Below are positions 32,813 through 45,900 of a stretch of DNA of 64,000 nt, piece by piece. The notes beneath the pieces are model-generated. The model was given only the letters and a program-made list of their open reading frames with translations. It ran no database searches and was not told where the DNA came from. How positions within the stretch are numbered: the stretch's first letter is position 1; every line of letters starts with the position of its first letter. The stretch comes from Mermis nigrescens (lineage: Eukaryota; Nematoda; Enoplea; Mermithida; Mermithidae). A program made the translations under genes and the position numbers. Where the stretch lies: the NCBI GenBank assembly GCA_036768485.1, contig JAVLUZ010000142.1, positions 5,402,581 to 5,466,580 on the forward strand, in the 5' to 3' direction.

Positions 32813-34655
32813 GTATATGTGGGCAGCACACCGAAATTCTGGGGGTGCAGGATTTTTCAAAGGTCAAAAAATGGTCTTAAAAATAGTGGTATGGCGAAAA
32901 AACATCATTTTTCAAGGTTTCTCATTGAGTAGTATTCATTGGCATCAAAAATTGCGAAAAAAAACAAAAATCTAAAATTGAATTCTAGGGATTGTGGGCG
33001 AGACCAAAAACTTCTTAAGTGCTTTTTTGGGCACAAATACGTTGGACACGCGTCGAAGACATTTTTGCGTTTCTAGCGATGCTTTTCTTCGAGAACATAT
33101 ACAAATACGATGAAAATTCCAAAAAAAAATTTCAAAAAATTGAAATAAAATACGACGAAATGTTGCCAAAAAGTGAGGTATGGCGCGGAGCGCCGAAAAG
33201 TTGACATTTTGGGAAGACGAAGCTTGTGAAAAATCGCCGATTTAGGATGGGAATTACAAATTTACCTGCCCGGGGTACCCACCTTATATTTACAGCATAG
33301 AAATTCTGGAGGGGGGGGGGGGTAAGGCAAGGCCCGAAAAACTTTCGAAAAGTGCCTTTTTCGGTGTCTAAAAACGTCGGGTATATGTCAAAAAAGACTG
33401 TCTTTAGACGTTTCGAACAATGGTCTTTCTTTCGAGAACGTACATAAAAAATTTGAAAAAATTGAGGAAATTGGACAAAGAAGAGTCAAAAATGTAAAAT
33501 GTGTATATGGCGCGAAGCGTTTTAATCCCAAAATGAACTAAAAACGCTTAATAAAGCTCAGTTTGAATAGTTTTTCCAAAACATCAAGAATACTGGGGAA
33601 TCGTAGTCATTTTGGGATGGAGGGGGGTCAGCCAGCAGCCATTCTGTGGTGTCACAAACCCCTCTGCCAAACCCGCCTTCCCAAGGGCACTTATGGTATC
33701 TACCCCATTACCCCTATCGTAAGAACACGGATGACTGGAATAGTTCAGGAAGGATTCTGTAATGTAATGTAATCCTTAACTCGGAAGTGTCCCATTTCTT
33801 TAAAGTACCTATTATATTTGCTCCATGACGTTGAGTTTCTCGTGTTTATATAGGGTCAGGTTCCTTTCTATTTAATTATCATAATCAGATGTGCACATCT
33901 AAAATTTTCATCTAAAACCCAGAATGGCAAATTGACAGCAAATTTTTAGTCTAAATCAGGCAAACTTAGTCAAAATACGAACAAAAATTGGGTTTCTAGC
34001 GGTGTTTAAAATCACTCTAATTAACTATGAATTTGCATTTTTAAATCTTAAAATAATCTGAAAAAATTTGAAAACTAATTCACACCATCTTTTATGACTA
34101 AATTTAGCGCACTAAAGGTCCCCAGCTGACCTGAAGTGAATAGGTGGCTTTCCGGGGATTAAGTCTTCCTTAGCCTTGAAACAATTCGTTTTTTATATAC
34201 CTAACCTAGCATTATTATTTACGAGCATACATAGGCAGCATCTATATTTCGGGGTATCGACATATATTCTATTGTCAAGAAGTGCCGAATAATTTATATT
34301 AGTGACAAAAAGCCACTTTCGGTCCTTCTCATCGAACTCTATCGATGACAACAAGCAATGGCGGAAAGATGAAAACTTTTGTAAATTTAATTGAAGGGCC
34401 TTTTGAAGTCTTGCAAAGTGTATGTCAAAATATATCAAAGTCTATGTCAAAGTCAAAATCCCACGCCCATGTATGCTCGTGTAGTAGCTGTATCTGCGTT
34501 GGTTGGTACCGTATTAAGTAATTTTTAGTTTGCTGTTCAATAATCATATCATTGTGACAATTTTTTGATGTTTTGTTATGATTAGTCTGGTTTCACATAA
34601 CCTTGCGGTTATCTTACAGCAATTCCTGCGGACGAATCTGACATTGCGGTAATTA
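32813..34655. other. Repeat-rich stretch with degraded family G blocks
   Basis: G-run blocks at 32815-33000 and 33290-33660 (ATTCTGGAGGGGGGGG, TGGAGGGGGGTCAGCC) and hairpin-like words at 33181 and 33511 are visible. No gene is seen. Confidence 0.4.
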
Positions 34656-34657
34656 TA

Positions 34658-35193
34658 TAGTCTGTTTAATTTGTCCTGGAGCTCTTTCAGTAAATGTTTT
34701 CCAAGGCTACAGTAACCCTTTCTTATTTACTGTAGGTTGCTAGATCCCACTGTAGCTACGAAGCGAAGAAGGGTTTTTCAATAGCAGTTTTGCGGCATAA
34801 TTAATTTCTCGTCTTACTGTCAACTTACAGGTAAAAATCGTGCATTCAGCTTATCCTAAGTTGACACTTTAAACACGATAGGCTAAAGATGTTAGGTAAC
34901 TCGGCGAAGTCCCGCATAGCTCAGTGGTAAAACGTCTGTTTGTCGTCGAAGCAATCCGGGTTCGAATCCCGCTGATAGCTTTTTATTTAGCGCACTTACT
35001 GTAGTGTGTCCCAGCACTGATTAAATGCCTAAATTAAATTTTTATGGGCGGATTAGTGCATAAAAAATACAATAATCCCAGCCACCAGCCCTCACAGGGC
35101 TGATCTGTCGAATTACAGTAATTAGTTTTGTTTCGTTCGCCGTAGCATTTAAAAAAATTTACTAAAAAGGTCTCGAATGAATGAAACAGACTA
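34658..35193. mobile_element. TA-flanked MITE with tRNA-like core, copy 3 (best preserved)
   Basis: The left end TAGTCTGTTTAATTTGTCC and the reversed right end TAGTCTGTTTCATTCATTCG have TA outside both (34656-34657, 35194-35195). Internal order matches copies 1 and 2: inverted CTACAGTAA words, GAAGGGTTTTTCAATA, tRNA-like block, GCGCACTTACTGTAG. Confidence 0.8.
34910..34980 (+). other. tRNA-like core of MITE copy 3 with intact A and B boxes
   Basis: The A box TAGCTCAGTGGT (34917-34928) and B box GGTTCGAATCC (34959-34969) match the tRNA consensus. An anticodon-like stem TGTTT/AAGCA surrounds GTCGTCG. The T arm pairs (CCGGG/CCCGC, mostly). The acceptor and D stems are poor, so it is scored as a tRNA-derived promoter and not as a working tRNA gene. 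Confidence 0.6.
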
Positions 35194-35356
35194 TAGATCA
35201 ATTTAGCACAGTTATGAAAAGCTACAGCAGCTGAAAATCGATCATTGGAAACCGTAAGCGTTACCTCGTTTTTCTTGGACTTGCATTCACTGATTTATGC
35301 TTAATCGTATGTATATGAATATAAATAATATTCCTATCTGCGTGATGAATTTTAAT

Positions 35357-35624
35357 CACACCTGGGCGTGGGGGAGTCTGCAATGCACCCCCCCAGAAAC
35401 CAAAATACCCCCCCCCACCAGAAATCAAAATACCCCCCCCCCAGAATTCAATTTTTGAAAATTTTTTTCGTCTTTTTTCGCAATTTTTTGATGCCAATGG
35501 ATAGTGCTTGATGAGAAACGTCGAAAAATAGTGTGTTTATCGCCATACCACCATTTTTAAGGCCATTTTTCGACCTTCAAAAAAATCTTGCACCCCCCCA
35601 GAATTTTCTTGCTGCCCACGTATG
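35357..35624. mobile_element. Family G MITE with perfect TSD ATTTTAAT, reverse orientation
   Basis: The ends CACACCTGGGCGTGG and GCTGCCCACGTATG are flanked by ATTTTAAT at 35349-35356 and 35625-35632. It is nearly the same length and content as 8016-8276, inverted. Confidence 0.85.
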
Positions 35625-35632
35625 ATTTTAAT

Positions 35633-37767
35633 GCAAAGAAAATGCTGAGTATGCATTATAACATTCAACTTCCAGGTTAGATTTCACTTGAATTGTACCT
35701 CTGACTTGACGGTTCTCGGATGCCATGGATCAATATTTTCAGAAAATTGCGTTGAATTGGTCCGTGTTTACCACATGCCGCTACTTTTCACAATCAAAAA
35801 TTCGTTGAAGAAAACCGCAAGGTTTGTGAAACAGGCTATTCGTAGGTATGTGATACAAAATGGCTTGTATGTACCTACTTTATCTTCTGGCGCTTGATAT
35901 GCGTTATTTGAATAAAAGCACGAGGTGAGATTGAAATTAAAAAGCACTCGTGGTTGAAATTGAATAAAATGCATAATAGCCAAGGGCCAAAAAGTGAGAA
36001 TTAGCTACAAAATGAAATCGTTTGTGCCCTAAAATAATTTTAGTTGGTAATTGCGTGTGAACGAGCGTCAAAGACCGCACCTGTGCATGTAGAAAAGATA
36101 GCTACCGTAATAAACTTTTTGTTGTCTTTTTTGGGCTTATTTCTTCCAATAGTGACCTTCTCAGGTGCTTAATCCTAATTCTTGCTTAGGTTTAGTGAGT
36201 GCGAAAAGAAAGCCAGCATTGAATACCGATTTTCCATGTTTTGTATAGCACCGGGTGCAGTCCTTAGACACTCTTGTTAAATCTAAGCGAATTATAATAA
36301 ATCTTAAATCTCAACTGATTCCTGCTGCAGTTCCGGAACTGAATGAAAAGTTTTGATTTAACCTAATTTTCCACAGCGACACCACAGTGGCTATAAAGAT
36401 AGGTGGGCGGCACCAAAGCTCTGGGGGGCAGGCACGTAGCTGGCCTCCTATTTAGGGGACCAACACAAATTTTGGGGGGTCTAAGCCAACAATAGCACAA
36501 AATAACGTGTAAAAAGTCCTATTTTCCCGATTTTTCTAAATTTTGGGGGGTCCGTACCATACGTGAGCAGCAAGAAAATTCTGGGGGGTGCAAGATTTTT
36601 TAAAAGGTCAAAAAATGACCTTGAAAGTGGTGGTATGCATACATGCACAGTATGGGAATTCAGGGGGGTGAAAACCTAAAGTGCCTTTTTTGGGCCCAAA
36701 AATGGCCGGTACGCGTTAAAAAACATCGTTTTTTGGCGTTTCTGACGATACTCTATCCTTCTAGAGCATGAAATCATGAAAAAGATTCCGGAAAAAGTCG
36801 AATAAATTGACCAATATATAGCTTAAAACATTAATATATTGCGCGAAGCGCCGAAAAATTCGGCATTTTGAGCAAATAGATAGCCAAAAACCGTTAAAAA
36901 AGACACTTTTTCTACCAATTTTCAGGTAAGTTTAGGAAACTTTCGAAAAATCGCCAATTCTGGGGGGAGGGTGAAAAATTTTTTGCGGGGTGAAAAATGA
37001 TTCTGTGAGGGGTGAAACCCCCCCCCAGATCATGTATGGTGGTATGGCGAAAAAACACCATTTTTCGACGTTTCTCGTGAGCACTATCTATTGGCACCAA
37101 AAAATTGCGAAAAAAACGGTAAAAAATTTTTAAAAATTGAATTCTGGGGGGTGTTTTGGTTTCTCGAGGAGGGGGATGCATACCCCCCATACCTTCCCCA
37201 CGCCCAGGTGTGTTCCGGACCCCCATTCCCCCTACAGCTACGTGCCTTCTTGGTGGGTGCAAGAGTTTTTCGAAGGTCAGAGAATGACCTTAAAAATGGT
37301 GGTTTGGCGAAAAAACACAATTTTTCAACGTTTTTAATCGAGCACTATCCATTGGCATCAAAAAATTGAAAGAAAAAATAAAAATTTCAAAAATTGAATT
37401 CTGGGGAGTATTTTACTTTCTGGGGGTTGCATACCCGCAAGCCCCTACGCCCAGGTATGGTCTGGACTGACAGGTCTAATCTATTTTCGGAGACAAATAT
37501 TGCTAACGTGATGGTACCATTCGGGTATTTTAAGTTCCAAAAGTTCTAAAACTTAGGCCCGGGTCTGCCCTGACTGGCCGGGCCCGCGTACTCCAGTCAA
37601 TCAATGCCTCCATTTTTGGGAAAAATTGAATTTTTCAAGCGTTTTATGTGTTTTTTGGCTGTTTTTGCCGAAAATCGCCTTGTTATTTGCACGCTTTGTA
37701 CCAAAATCAGGTTGTTATCATAAAATAGTACATTCTTCCATATTATATATGTATTGAATACATACGT

Positions 37768-37770
<3 letters not shown>
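35633..37770. other. Repeat-rich stretch with tangled family G relatives
   Basis: No gene is visible. Overlapping degraded G blocks occupy 36410-37460, and repeated ATTCTGGGGGG, ACGCCCAGGT and AACACCATTTTTCGACG words suggest nested insertions. A hairpin word sits at 36841-36853. Confidence 0.4.
36063..36273. mobile_element. Element P, copy 2 (short)
   Basis: The left edge GAGCGTCAAAGACCGCACC and right edge GGTGCAGTCCTTAGACACTC match the ends of 12188-14120. Inside, TACCGTAATAA and GGCTTATTTCTTCC also match its left part, so this is an internally deleted relative. Confidence 0.55.

Positions 37771-37862
<92 letters not shown>
37771..37862. repeat. (AT)n microsatellite before repeat X
   Basis: About 90 bp of uninterrupted TA. 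The second X copy also has (AT)n on its left (58222-58291). Confidence 0.95.
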
Positions 37863-37863
<1 letters not shown>

Positions 37864-40800
37864 TAGCAAAGAAAAATGCTCCGATGGAACAAAAAAGGGG
37901 AATATACTTGGGATTGTGAATTATCGAGGATGTAAAGGAGGGGACTAGGAAAAATCTCCCTATGTTATATGCCAAAAATCGCAAAATATGTTAAAAATCA
38001 GACTTTCTCTAAACAATGCAAAAAATCGAAGTATATTCTGCGGTCTCTGAAAAAACGTATTATTTTAAAATAATTTCCTCTGATTAACGTAATATCTTAA
38101 AAGCGTAGTACGTAATGCATTTTTTTGCAGACTTTATTCAACTTTGAGTTGCTTAATAATGTGACTGAAAGTGAAATGCTGTTAACAAATCATAATTAAG
38201 TTGTTCGTATTTCATTATTATTAAGCATGTCACTTAGCAGATACAGCCATTCTAAGTGTCAAAGTGCAAGCAATATTCAAATTACCAAAAATTGATTGAA
38301 AAAAGCAGCGAATTAGCAATGCAGTAGCTAAGCGAATTGAATGAAATAGTACATATCGATGCATTCAAGACAATCGATGATATTGTTGGTTCAAAGCAGT
38401 AGGAAACACGGAAGCTGACGTGCAATAGACCTTATGTAGATACTCTTTTACACATGTCTACAACAATTGTTTACTAAACTTTTACCTTTTTCAAAGGCCG
38501 CAGAATATGCTTCGATTTTTTGCATTGTTTAGAGAAAGTCTGATTTTTAACATATTTTGCGATTTTTGGCATATAACATAGGGAGATTTTTCCTAGTCCC
38601 CTCCTTTTACATCCTCGATAATTCACAATCCCAAGTATATTCCCTTTTTGTTCCATCGGAGCATTTTTCCTTGCTAGTACCCTACTTTTAATTAGCAAGA
38701 TTTGGAAATACAATACTAGATTCCATTTACTGTGCGGTTCTTCTAATAATTGAATGGTTTAAACTTTACAAAGCTACTAGTTGTAGAAGAAACAAACATT
38801 CTGATTAGTAATTCTTATGTTACGTAGAACATCCTGTAAAGAAATATGCTTCCAAAACTTTCTAGAGCTAAACTTAATTTACATTTTAAACTTTACACAA
38901 GAGTGTAAAGAATTTTAGTGGGATTAATAATTTCGATATTGCTCTGATATAACGATCAGCATTTATTAAGAAATGAAACCTCTATAATGTTCTAAGTACA
39001 AATTAACATTAGGTGTTAATCACTTTACACTACTCTTCATGCGCCCCTAGGAGACGTATCACACCTGTTTCCATACATATTTTACGACTTTATAGAAAAA
39101 ATAAGTTACCGTGAGGCTCTAGAATGAAGCTTATTATATAGTGCAAACTTTACACTAGCAACGAGTGTAAAGAAGATTTTAGTCGGATTTGTAAATTCGA
39201 TATTACTCGGATATTACGATCAACATTCATGAAAAAATTACGTCTACATAACGGTTTAATGACAAATAGACACAGATGTAAACCACATTACATCACTGTT
39301 GAGTGTAAACAAACGCGCCCAGCTGACGTCCCTTATTTGATTCCATGTAAAATTTCAGATTTCAGCAAAAAATTTAGGTTTTTGCAAAGCTCTAGAACGA
39401 AGATAAACCACTTTACATCACTGTTGAGTGTAAACAAACGCGCCCAGCTGACGTCCATTATTTGATTCCATGTAAATTTTCAGATTTTGGCAAAAAATTC
39501 AGGTTTTCGCAAAGCTCTAGAACGAAGATTAATTAGCAGTGTAAACTTTACACAACCGCCTAGTGTAAAGAGGACTTTATTCCGATTTGTAAATCTGATA
39601 TTACTCGGATATTATTATCAACATTTATGACAAAATTGCATGTCTACAATGGTCTGAGGGCAAATAAACAATGAGTATAAACTACTTTACATCACTGTTG
39701 GATGTAAACAAACGCGCCTACGTGACGTCTCACATTTGATTCTTTGAAAATTTCTAGACTCCAGGAAAAAATTAGGTTTCTGGAATGCTCAAAAACGAAG
39801 ATAAATACATTTGTAGTGTAAACTTCATGTAAACACCTGGTGTAAAGAAAATTTTGGTCAGATTCGTAATTTTGATATTGTTTAGATATTACGATTAATA
39901 TTTATGAAAAAAATTAAGTCTCCATAATGTTCTATGGACAAACTAACAATAGGTGTAAACCAGTTTACAACACTGTAGAGTGTAAACATACACGCCAGAC
40001 TGGCATATCAAATTTGGTTCCTGGTCCATTTCTACACTTGATAATCGTGTCCCTGACTCATAACCGGAGAAGCAGGCAGAAAAAACAAGACAAAAACGCA
40101 TTTTAAACACCAAATTTTTGACTTTACACTCGCTAAATATTAATGTATAGACAATTTGCTTTGACATGCACCCGATATAAAGCACTTTATTTTTATTTTA
40201 TTGGACTTATCCCGACTTCTGGACGGAGAAAGTGGCGAACAAAAAACGCAACAAAAACGTATTTTCCATCATTTAGAACACTGTAAACTTTAAAATTCCG
40301 TTACCGAACTCCCCATTGAGTTTAAAGAAATTCGGTTTGGTACAATTTGTAGCTTTTAAATCGTAGTACATTCCTGTGTGCCAAAATTCTGTTGCAAAAA
40401 TTATTTGGTATGATTTATTAATCAAACTTCGGAAAAAACGTGTTTTTCGCTCATTTTTTACCTCTGATTTCGAACTTTACACCCCCATAAATAACTCAAT
40501 ATTGCGTTTTTTTAAATGAGGTTTGCTGCGATGTGTAGCCCCTGAGAGGCACTAATTACTGCTGTATTCAATTAACCCTGACTCAAAAGCGAGAAAATTT
40601 GGCAGAGAAATCTTAGTTAAAATCCGTTTTTTTACACCATCCACTAGAGTGTAAACTTTAAACCCCGGGATCTAACTCACCATGGAGCATAGAAGGCTTT
40701 GTTTATATGCCGAATGTAGCCCTTGATCCACTCTACATTTCTGTCAGAAAACATTTTAAAAAACTCATAACCGGAGTTAGTATCGGACATCAGCAGGTTG

Positions 40801-41213
40801 AAAACTCGACCAAAAAGTGCTTTTTCACCCCCAGATTTTCACACTCTTTACACTGCCATTCGATAACTAATGCGAATTTCAAAAAACAAAAAAAGTGCCA
40901 TCTGTAGAATTCATCCCTCTATTATCCTATGCTGTTCAATTCTTCAAGTCATCAATACTCAGTTGTCCACATGCCGCAGTAAAAAGGTCCCAAAATTTGT
41001 CCTATGTTATAACGTTACACAAAAACTTTACACCTTCTTTACACAGTCAGTTTTGAGTTTCAAGAAAAACAAAAAAACACGGGCAGCGAATTTTTTTATT
41101 ATCTTTCTTTTAAAAAAACCGCACCTTCCCGAGAAGGTCCCGTTATAGCTGTAGGGGAGTGCACAGGTGTTTGGGGTACCCGAGTTTATTATAGGTACGC
41201 GCTAACGCGCTAC

Positions 41214-41216
<3 letters not shown>
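37863..41216 (+). mobile_element. Repeat X, copy 1 (3.35 kb, class uncertain)
   Basis: It is nearly identical to 58292-61636. The left 820 bp (37863-38686) is a stem-loop: GCTCCGATGGAACAAAAA onward is matched inverted at 38495-38680. The remaining 2.5 kb holds many GTGTAAA/TTTACAC words in degenerate units, for example TGTAAACAAACGCGCCCAGC at 39308 and 39428. The right edge is a small hairpin (GGTACGCG, CTAA, CGCGCTACC) then TAA, and the two copies diverge exactly there. The hairpin plus CTAA end recalls Helitrons, but the left edge lacks the usual TC and no Rep/helicase is present. It is non-coding. Confidence 0.7.

Positions 41217-41295
<79 letters not shown>
41217..41295. repeat. (AT)n microsatellite between X and the 5' LTR
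   Basis: TA run with a GT interruption, ending at the TG that opens the LTR. This was probably part of the insertion target. Confidence 0.95.
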
Positions 41296-41296
<1 letters not shown>

Positions 41297-42347
41297 GTAA
41301 CTGCGAGAGTTACACGTATAGGCGAACTTGCCTTAGCAGTTCGCGTTAGCCATAACATAGCCAATACTAGTAGCTATCTACGATAGTGCACTGTGGGCTA
41401 TGCCTTCGGTCTTCCCATTATTTCCCCAAATTTTCAATAATAAAAAACATTTAGATACTTGTCCGGTAGCATAGAGTTAAGTGTATGATAATAGTAATTG
41501 TTTCATGCATACCGCTTGTGTAATCGATAACATTTGATCTGAGATAAAAGCTTATCAGTATTACGTTAATTTGATCTTTGTTTAATTTACTGTAATGGTC
41601 CTTGAGGCCAGTGTACTTAACGTTGTAGTTTAGTCTGGCTGTTGGTTTTTTCGTTGGCCGGTTGTTTGATTGTATAATCTGTACATTTTCGTTTTTCTTT
41701 TGCGTATTTTGTTGTCCGGCTATAGGCCGTGAATTCTGCGTCGAATTAAAATAGAGAAAACCTACCCAGTGGTTTTTGGTTATACCGAGGGTTAGGTCGG
41801 CCACACACCCACGTCGAGGACTTCCACCCATCTTAGTGGACTGATAGGTAAATTTCGTATGATAGTTTATTTTATTCGGAAATCATAATTTATTTCTCAA
41901 GCCAAAAATTGATCAAAAATATTATTTAATCTTTAAGGATGATTGATCAGCGTAGAGCTCGTTGTTGTTGTTTTCATAGTTCAGCGTGCTACACATATTA
42001 GGAACCAAAAACATTTCGGATCAGGCACTGATTGAAAATAAGTTAAATAAACAACTTGAGCTTGAGATAGGTCAACTGACCTCCGCGGCAAATACCGAGA
42101 CTAGGTAGGTAGCCTTAGGTCTTAGGGCGTAGCTGCTGAGATCACCCGACAAGAAGCAGCCAGCAATATTAGGGCTGAGGGGATCGAAGCCGTAAGGTCT
42201 GTAAGGGTCCAAAGATCGAAAGCCATCCAGAGCCGCGCGATCGGGGCCAGCACTAAGCGTAGACTTAAGTACCTACGTACCTAGGTAAATCTCGAAGGTA
42301 ATGTATCCGTCCTATGTCGATTCTTTGTAGACATTAGGCGGCTCTAC
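41296..42347 (+). repeat. 5' LTR of the Ty3/gypsy-type retrotransposon
   Basis: It starts TGTAACTGCGAG and ends GGCGGCTCTAC. It matches 57166-58217 over its full 1052 bp. The only difference noticed is T versus C at about 41666. A possible poly(A) signal, AATAAA, lies at 41439. The usual terminal CA is present only if the next A (42348) is counted. A minus-strand 126-residue open frame in the LTR is probably incidental. Confidence 0.95.
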
Positions 42348-42941
42348 ATTTACATTGGACGTTCCCTCCTTTAGGCTGCTAGCTACAGCCGAGCTGATCA
42401 ATCATCGTAAAATTATTTTTCGATCCAAAAATTATCATTTTGGCCATCTAAGAATGTGTAACATTTCGTTCACCTTTGTTGTTGTATCGACCGCGATCGT
42501 GGCAGTGCGCAATTTAAGTAAGCGTCCGTGGTAAAGATTTTGTGTATCGTGGTAAAGTCATCGTTATTTTTCTATTTCCGTCGAACCTCCATCGACGAAG
42601 GCAGCTCTCACGCTCGCATTTTTCTATAAACGTCGACCCACAGGCAACGATTCATCATTTTTCTCTCTTGACGACGAAATTCCGTCATTTAGGTTTTTAC
42701 CTATATACCTGTTTTTCTAACCACGTACACGTTCTTGCGCTTTAGGCTTAGTCCTACCTGTTTTCGATCTTTTCACGTCAGGTATATCTTACTTCACGTA
42801 AGGAAGTACTATTTACGTGGAAAAACCTGTTTTTCGGATCGACAAAGGCCAAATTCGAAACATTTATTTTGGAAAAAATTTCGACGTACTGAAATTTATT
42901 TTACCCAAGGTCACATTTTTCGACATTTTTGATACCTAAAA
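42348..42941 (+). other. Retrotransposon leader with presumed primer-binding site
   Basis: About 590 bp from the LTR to the gag ATG. A TGG at 42356 (ATTGGACGTTCC) is the first candidate primer-binding site, but I cannot match it to a known tRNA 3' end. The leader should also contain the splice donor for the downstream ORFs; none is singled out. Confidence 0.5.
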
Positions 42942-45900
42942 ATGGCAGGAAAAAAGGTTTTGCGGACACCGCCCGCTAAATTGAAAAAACCTTCTACGCC
43001 ACCTACTTCAGCTCGCCAATTACCTACCGCGCCTGTTGACTCTAATAGCGCGAGTAATTCTGCGAGTAATGACACAATTACGAGAGACGTAACTACTAAG
43101 GCGAATAATGATAAATTACCCGCGTCACTACATGCCGCGAGTAATACACAGTCTGAAGATGAACTATCATTGAGTACCATGCGATCTCGCATTAATCAAT
43201 CTTCGCTAACTAGATCGGACCCTAATATTGACAATTCATCAAATCATACAATGATTGATAATACGACTACCATTAATACGGCAAATAATCCTGAAACCAG
43301 TTCGGAGCGCGAAAATCCCAATTCTGACGTAGAAAGTAATCATAGTCACAGCATGAATGCCGACAGAGAGCGTGCTAATGCTAATGTGACTAATGATCTT
43401 ATTTTGAAAGCGCTACAAGCTATTCATTTGCAATTTTCGGACCTTTCTACGCGCGTTGATCAAGATAAAAAGGAAAATGCGGATGAAATGCGTAAACTGC
43501 GTCTGGAGCTAAGCACTATGCTTAAACCCCAACCAGTGTTGAATCGCATAGAGAATAATTTGTCTGAGCGCGTTAACCACTCAATTGATAGCGCAAATTT
43601 TTCTGAATTTAATGCGCAAAGTGCGAATCGTGCGCAAAGTACGCATAGGGCATCTTCACTGTTGTCTACTGGCAACAGAGCGTCAAATTCACGCTCACCT
43701 TCGGAAACTGTTCCCGAAAATATCACTCAAAGTTGTACTAATCGCGCACCTGAGATATCTAATTTGTCACAGAATCCTGTAAACACGGGTTTGCAACCAG
43801 TGCAAAACTCGGGTTTTTCGGAGAATATACCTACGATTTCGCAGCCGTCGGTATCGATTTTGCAGACGTCGCGATCTCGGCCATCGCTGCCCTTAAATCG
43901 TAATGCGCCTTCTTTCGTACCTAATTCTTCTACTACGAACTCACAGCAGCAATTGAATCCACCACCGCTGCAGTATTTTCCACCTCAAGGCGAAATCTTA
44001 CCAAATAATTATGTACCTAATCCTATAAATGTGGAAATCCCACCTAATAATTCTATTTTGCATTCTTCTAATATCGAAATGCAACCTGTCGAGATAAACT
44101 TATCTGGCATTAACAACGAATCTGCACATTTGCAAAACGAATCTGCTCCCCTATCTGAATCATCTAGTAGGAGAAAACATGTCAAATTCTCTGACGACAG
44201 CTCATCTAACAGCTATGATCGTCCGCGCAGTCGTCGCTCGCGTCGCAAAAGTCGATCGCGCAGACGACGTCATCGTTATAGTTCAGGTTCTTCATCTGAA
44301 AGCTCGCGTGGTGACTCACGTCTTGCTGATTCCTTGAATCGCGGACCATTTTTGCAGCAGATGCAATTTGCAATTGCAAATAAAAAATTTTTTGATGGCG
44401 AAAAAACGGACATAAAAGCATATTTTGCAGAATTTGAATCACTTGCCAATACCTATGATATTGACAAAGCTGATCGTCTAAAATTCGCAACTGGATTTCT
44501 TGACCCTTATGTTTTGCGTTTATACCATTCGTTACCTGCTGATATACAACAATCTTATTCAAAAATGAAACAAGCGCTAATAACCGAATTTTGTCCAATG
44601 GACACCGGTGCGCTCTTTAATCGTTTTTTGTCGCACAAACAGCAGCCTAACGAATCGGTTAAAGCTTATTATCTCTCGCTTCGCGAAGAGTTAATTAAAT
44701 CTGATCCATATCTTGAAGTTGACTCGCCACATTTTAATAATTTAATGCGACATCAACTAAAACAAGGTTTATTACCACATATTTCGAAAGAGGCATATCA
44801 CAAAAAACCTAGAGCATCATTAGCTGAATTTTTGGACAATGCGCTTAGCGCTGAATTTGCTAATAAAGAATTCGAGGATAAAAAGGCAGTAACGCCTTAT
44901 GTATCGGTAACAGCTGCTCCCGTAGGCAGCGCAGTACCTAAAGATACTCCTCGCGCATCTAACCAAAATGATTCAAATCGTTCACGTCATAGAACGTTTC
45001 ATCGCTCATCGCGTGCTGAGAAACCAGAAAGTTCTTCTCGTAAATATTGTACCTTTTGCAAGCGCATAGGTCACATTTATGAGGAATGTTTCACGCGTCA
45101 GAGGCAAGAAACGTCTAATAATGCTAATCATAATAACCAAGCTGATCGAAATACTAATTCTATGGCTCGCAATCGCAGCCAATTGCGTTCTTTTTCGCGT
45201 CAAAATCGTTCGCCATCGCGTTCAAATTCGCAAAATAGACATCGATCTCAATCACGATATCGTAACTCTAGTCAACATCGTTCATCTAACTATGCAAATA
45301 ATGATAATCGCTTTGAATCAAAGCAATCACGATCGAATTTTCGGCAAAATCGTAATGATTATTACCAAAATTCGCGTGCTAATTATCAAAATTCGCATTA
45401 CGATAATCGTTATAATAATCAACCGCGCCAAAATACACCTTTTGTGCAATTCCCAAATGAACAGCGTGGGACATACTATAACTCGAACTATCGCAACGAC
45501 AATAATTTTAATCGCCCGTATGTCACATATACTGCTGATAACCAACCCGCCATGAATGTGCCCCCACCGCAGCCAACCCTTACATCTCCTCATGATGTAA
45601 ACACGGTTACTGCGAAAGGGCCAGAATCTAGCGCGCGTCCTAATTTATTCGCGTCGCAAGAATTCCTTGAAGAGTACGAACGTCTACAACGTCGTCTTGC
45701 AACTTATGAAAAAATTAATCTACCTCCATCTAAGACTTTAGATCCTAATATTCCTATCGTAAGCCATGCTGGGACAAATTTACCCACCATTCTCGTTAAA
45801 GTTCATGGCGTTGACGTACCTGCTCTCATAGATACGGGTTCACAGGTCACCATGATGACCACGTCTGCATTCTTACGTCTTGGTTTTAATTTACCACCTA

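Noticed and set aside
34910..34980. Functional tRNA gene
   Set aside because: A and B boxes fit, but acceptor and D stems do not pair and the block is part of a repeated MITE.
37863..41216. Firm Helitron assignment for repeat X
   Set aside because: The hairpin plus CTAA end fits, but the 5' TC is lacking, the second copy is not followed by T, and no Rep/helicase is present.
41451..41831. 126-residue minus-strand ORF in the LTR, identical in the 3' LTR (57321-57701)
   Set aside because: The two LTRs are copies of one sequence, so the conservation is not independent. No motif is recognisable and the frame is not clearly kept in the diverged LTR.
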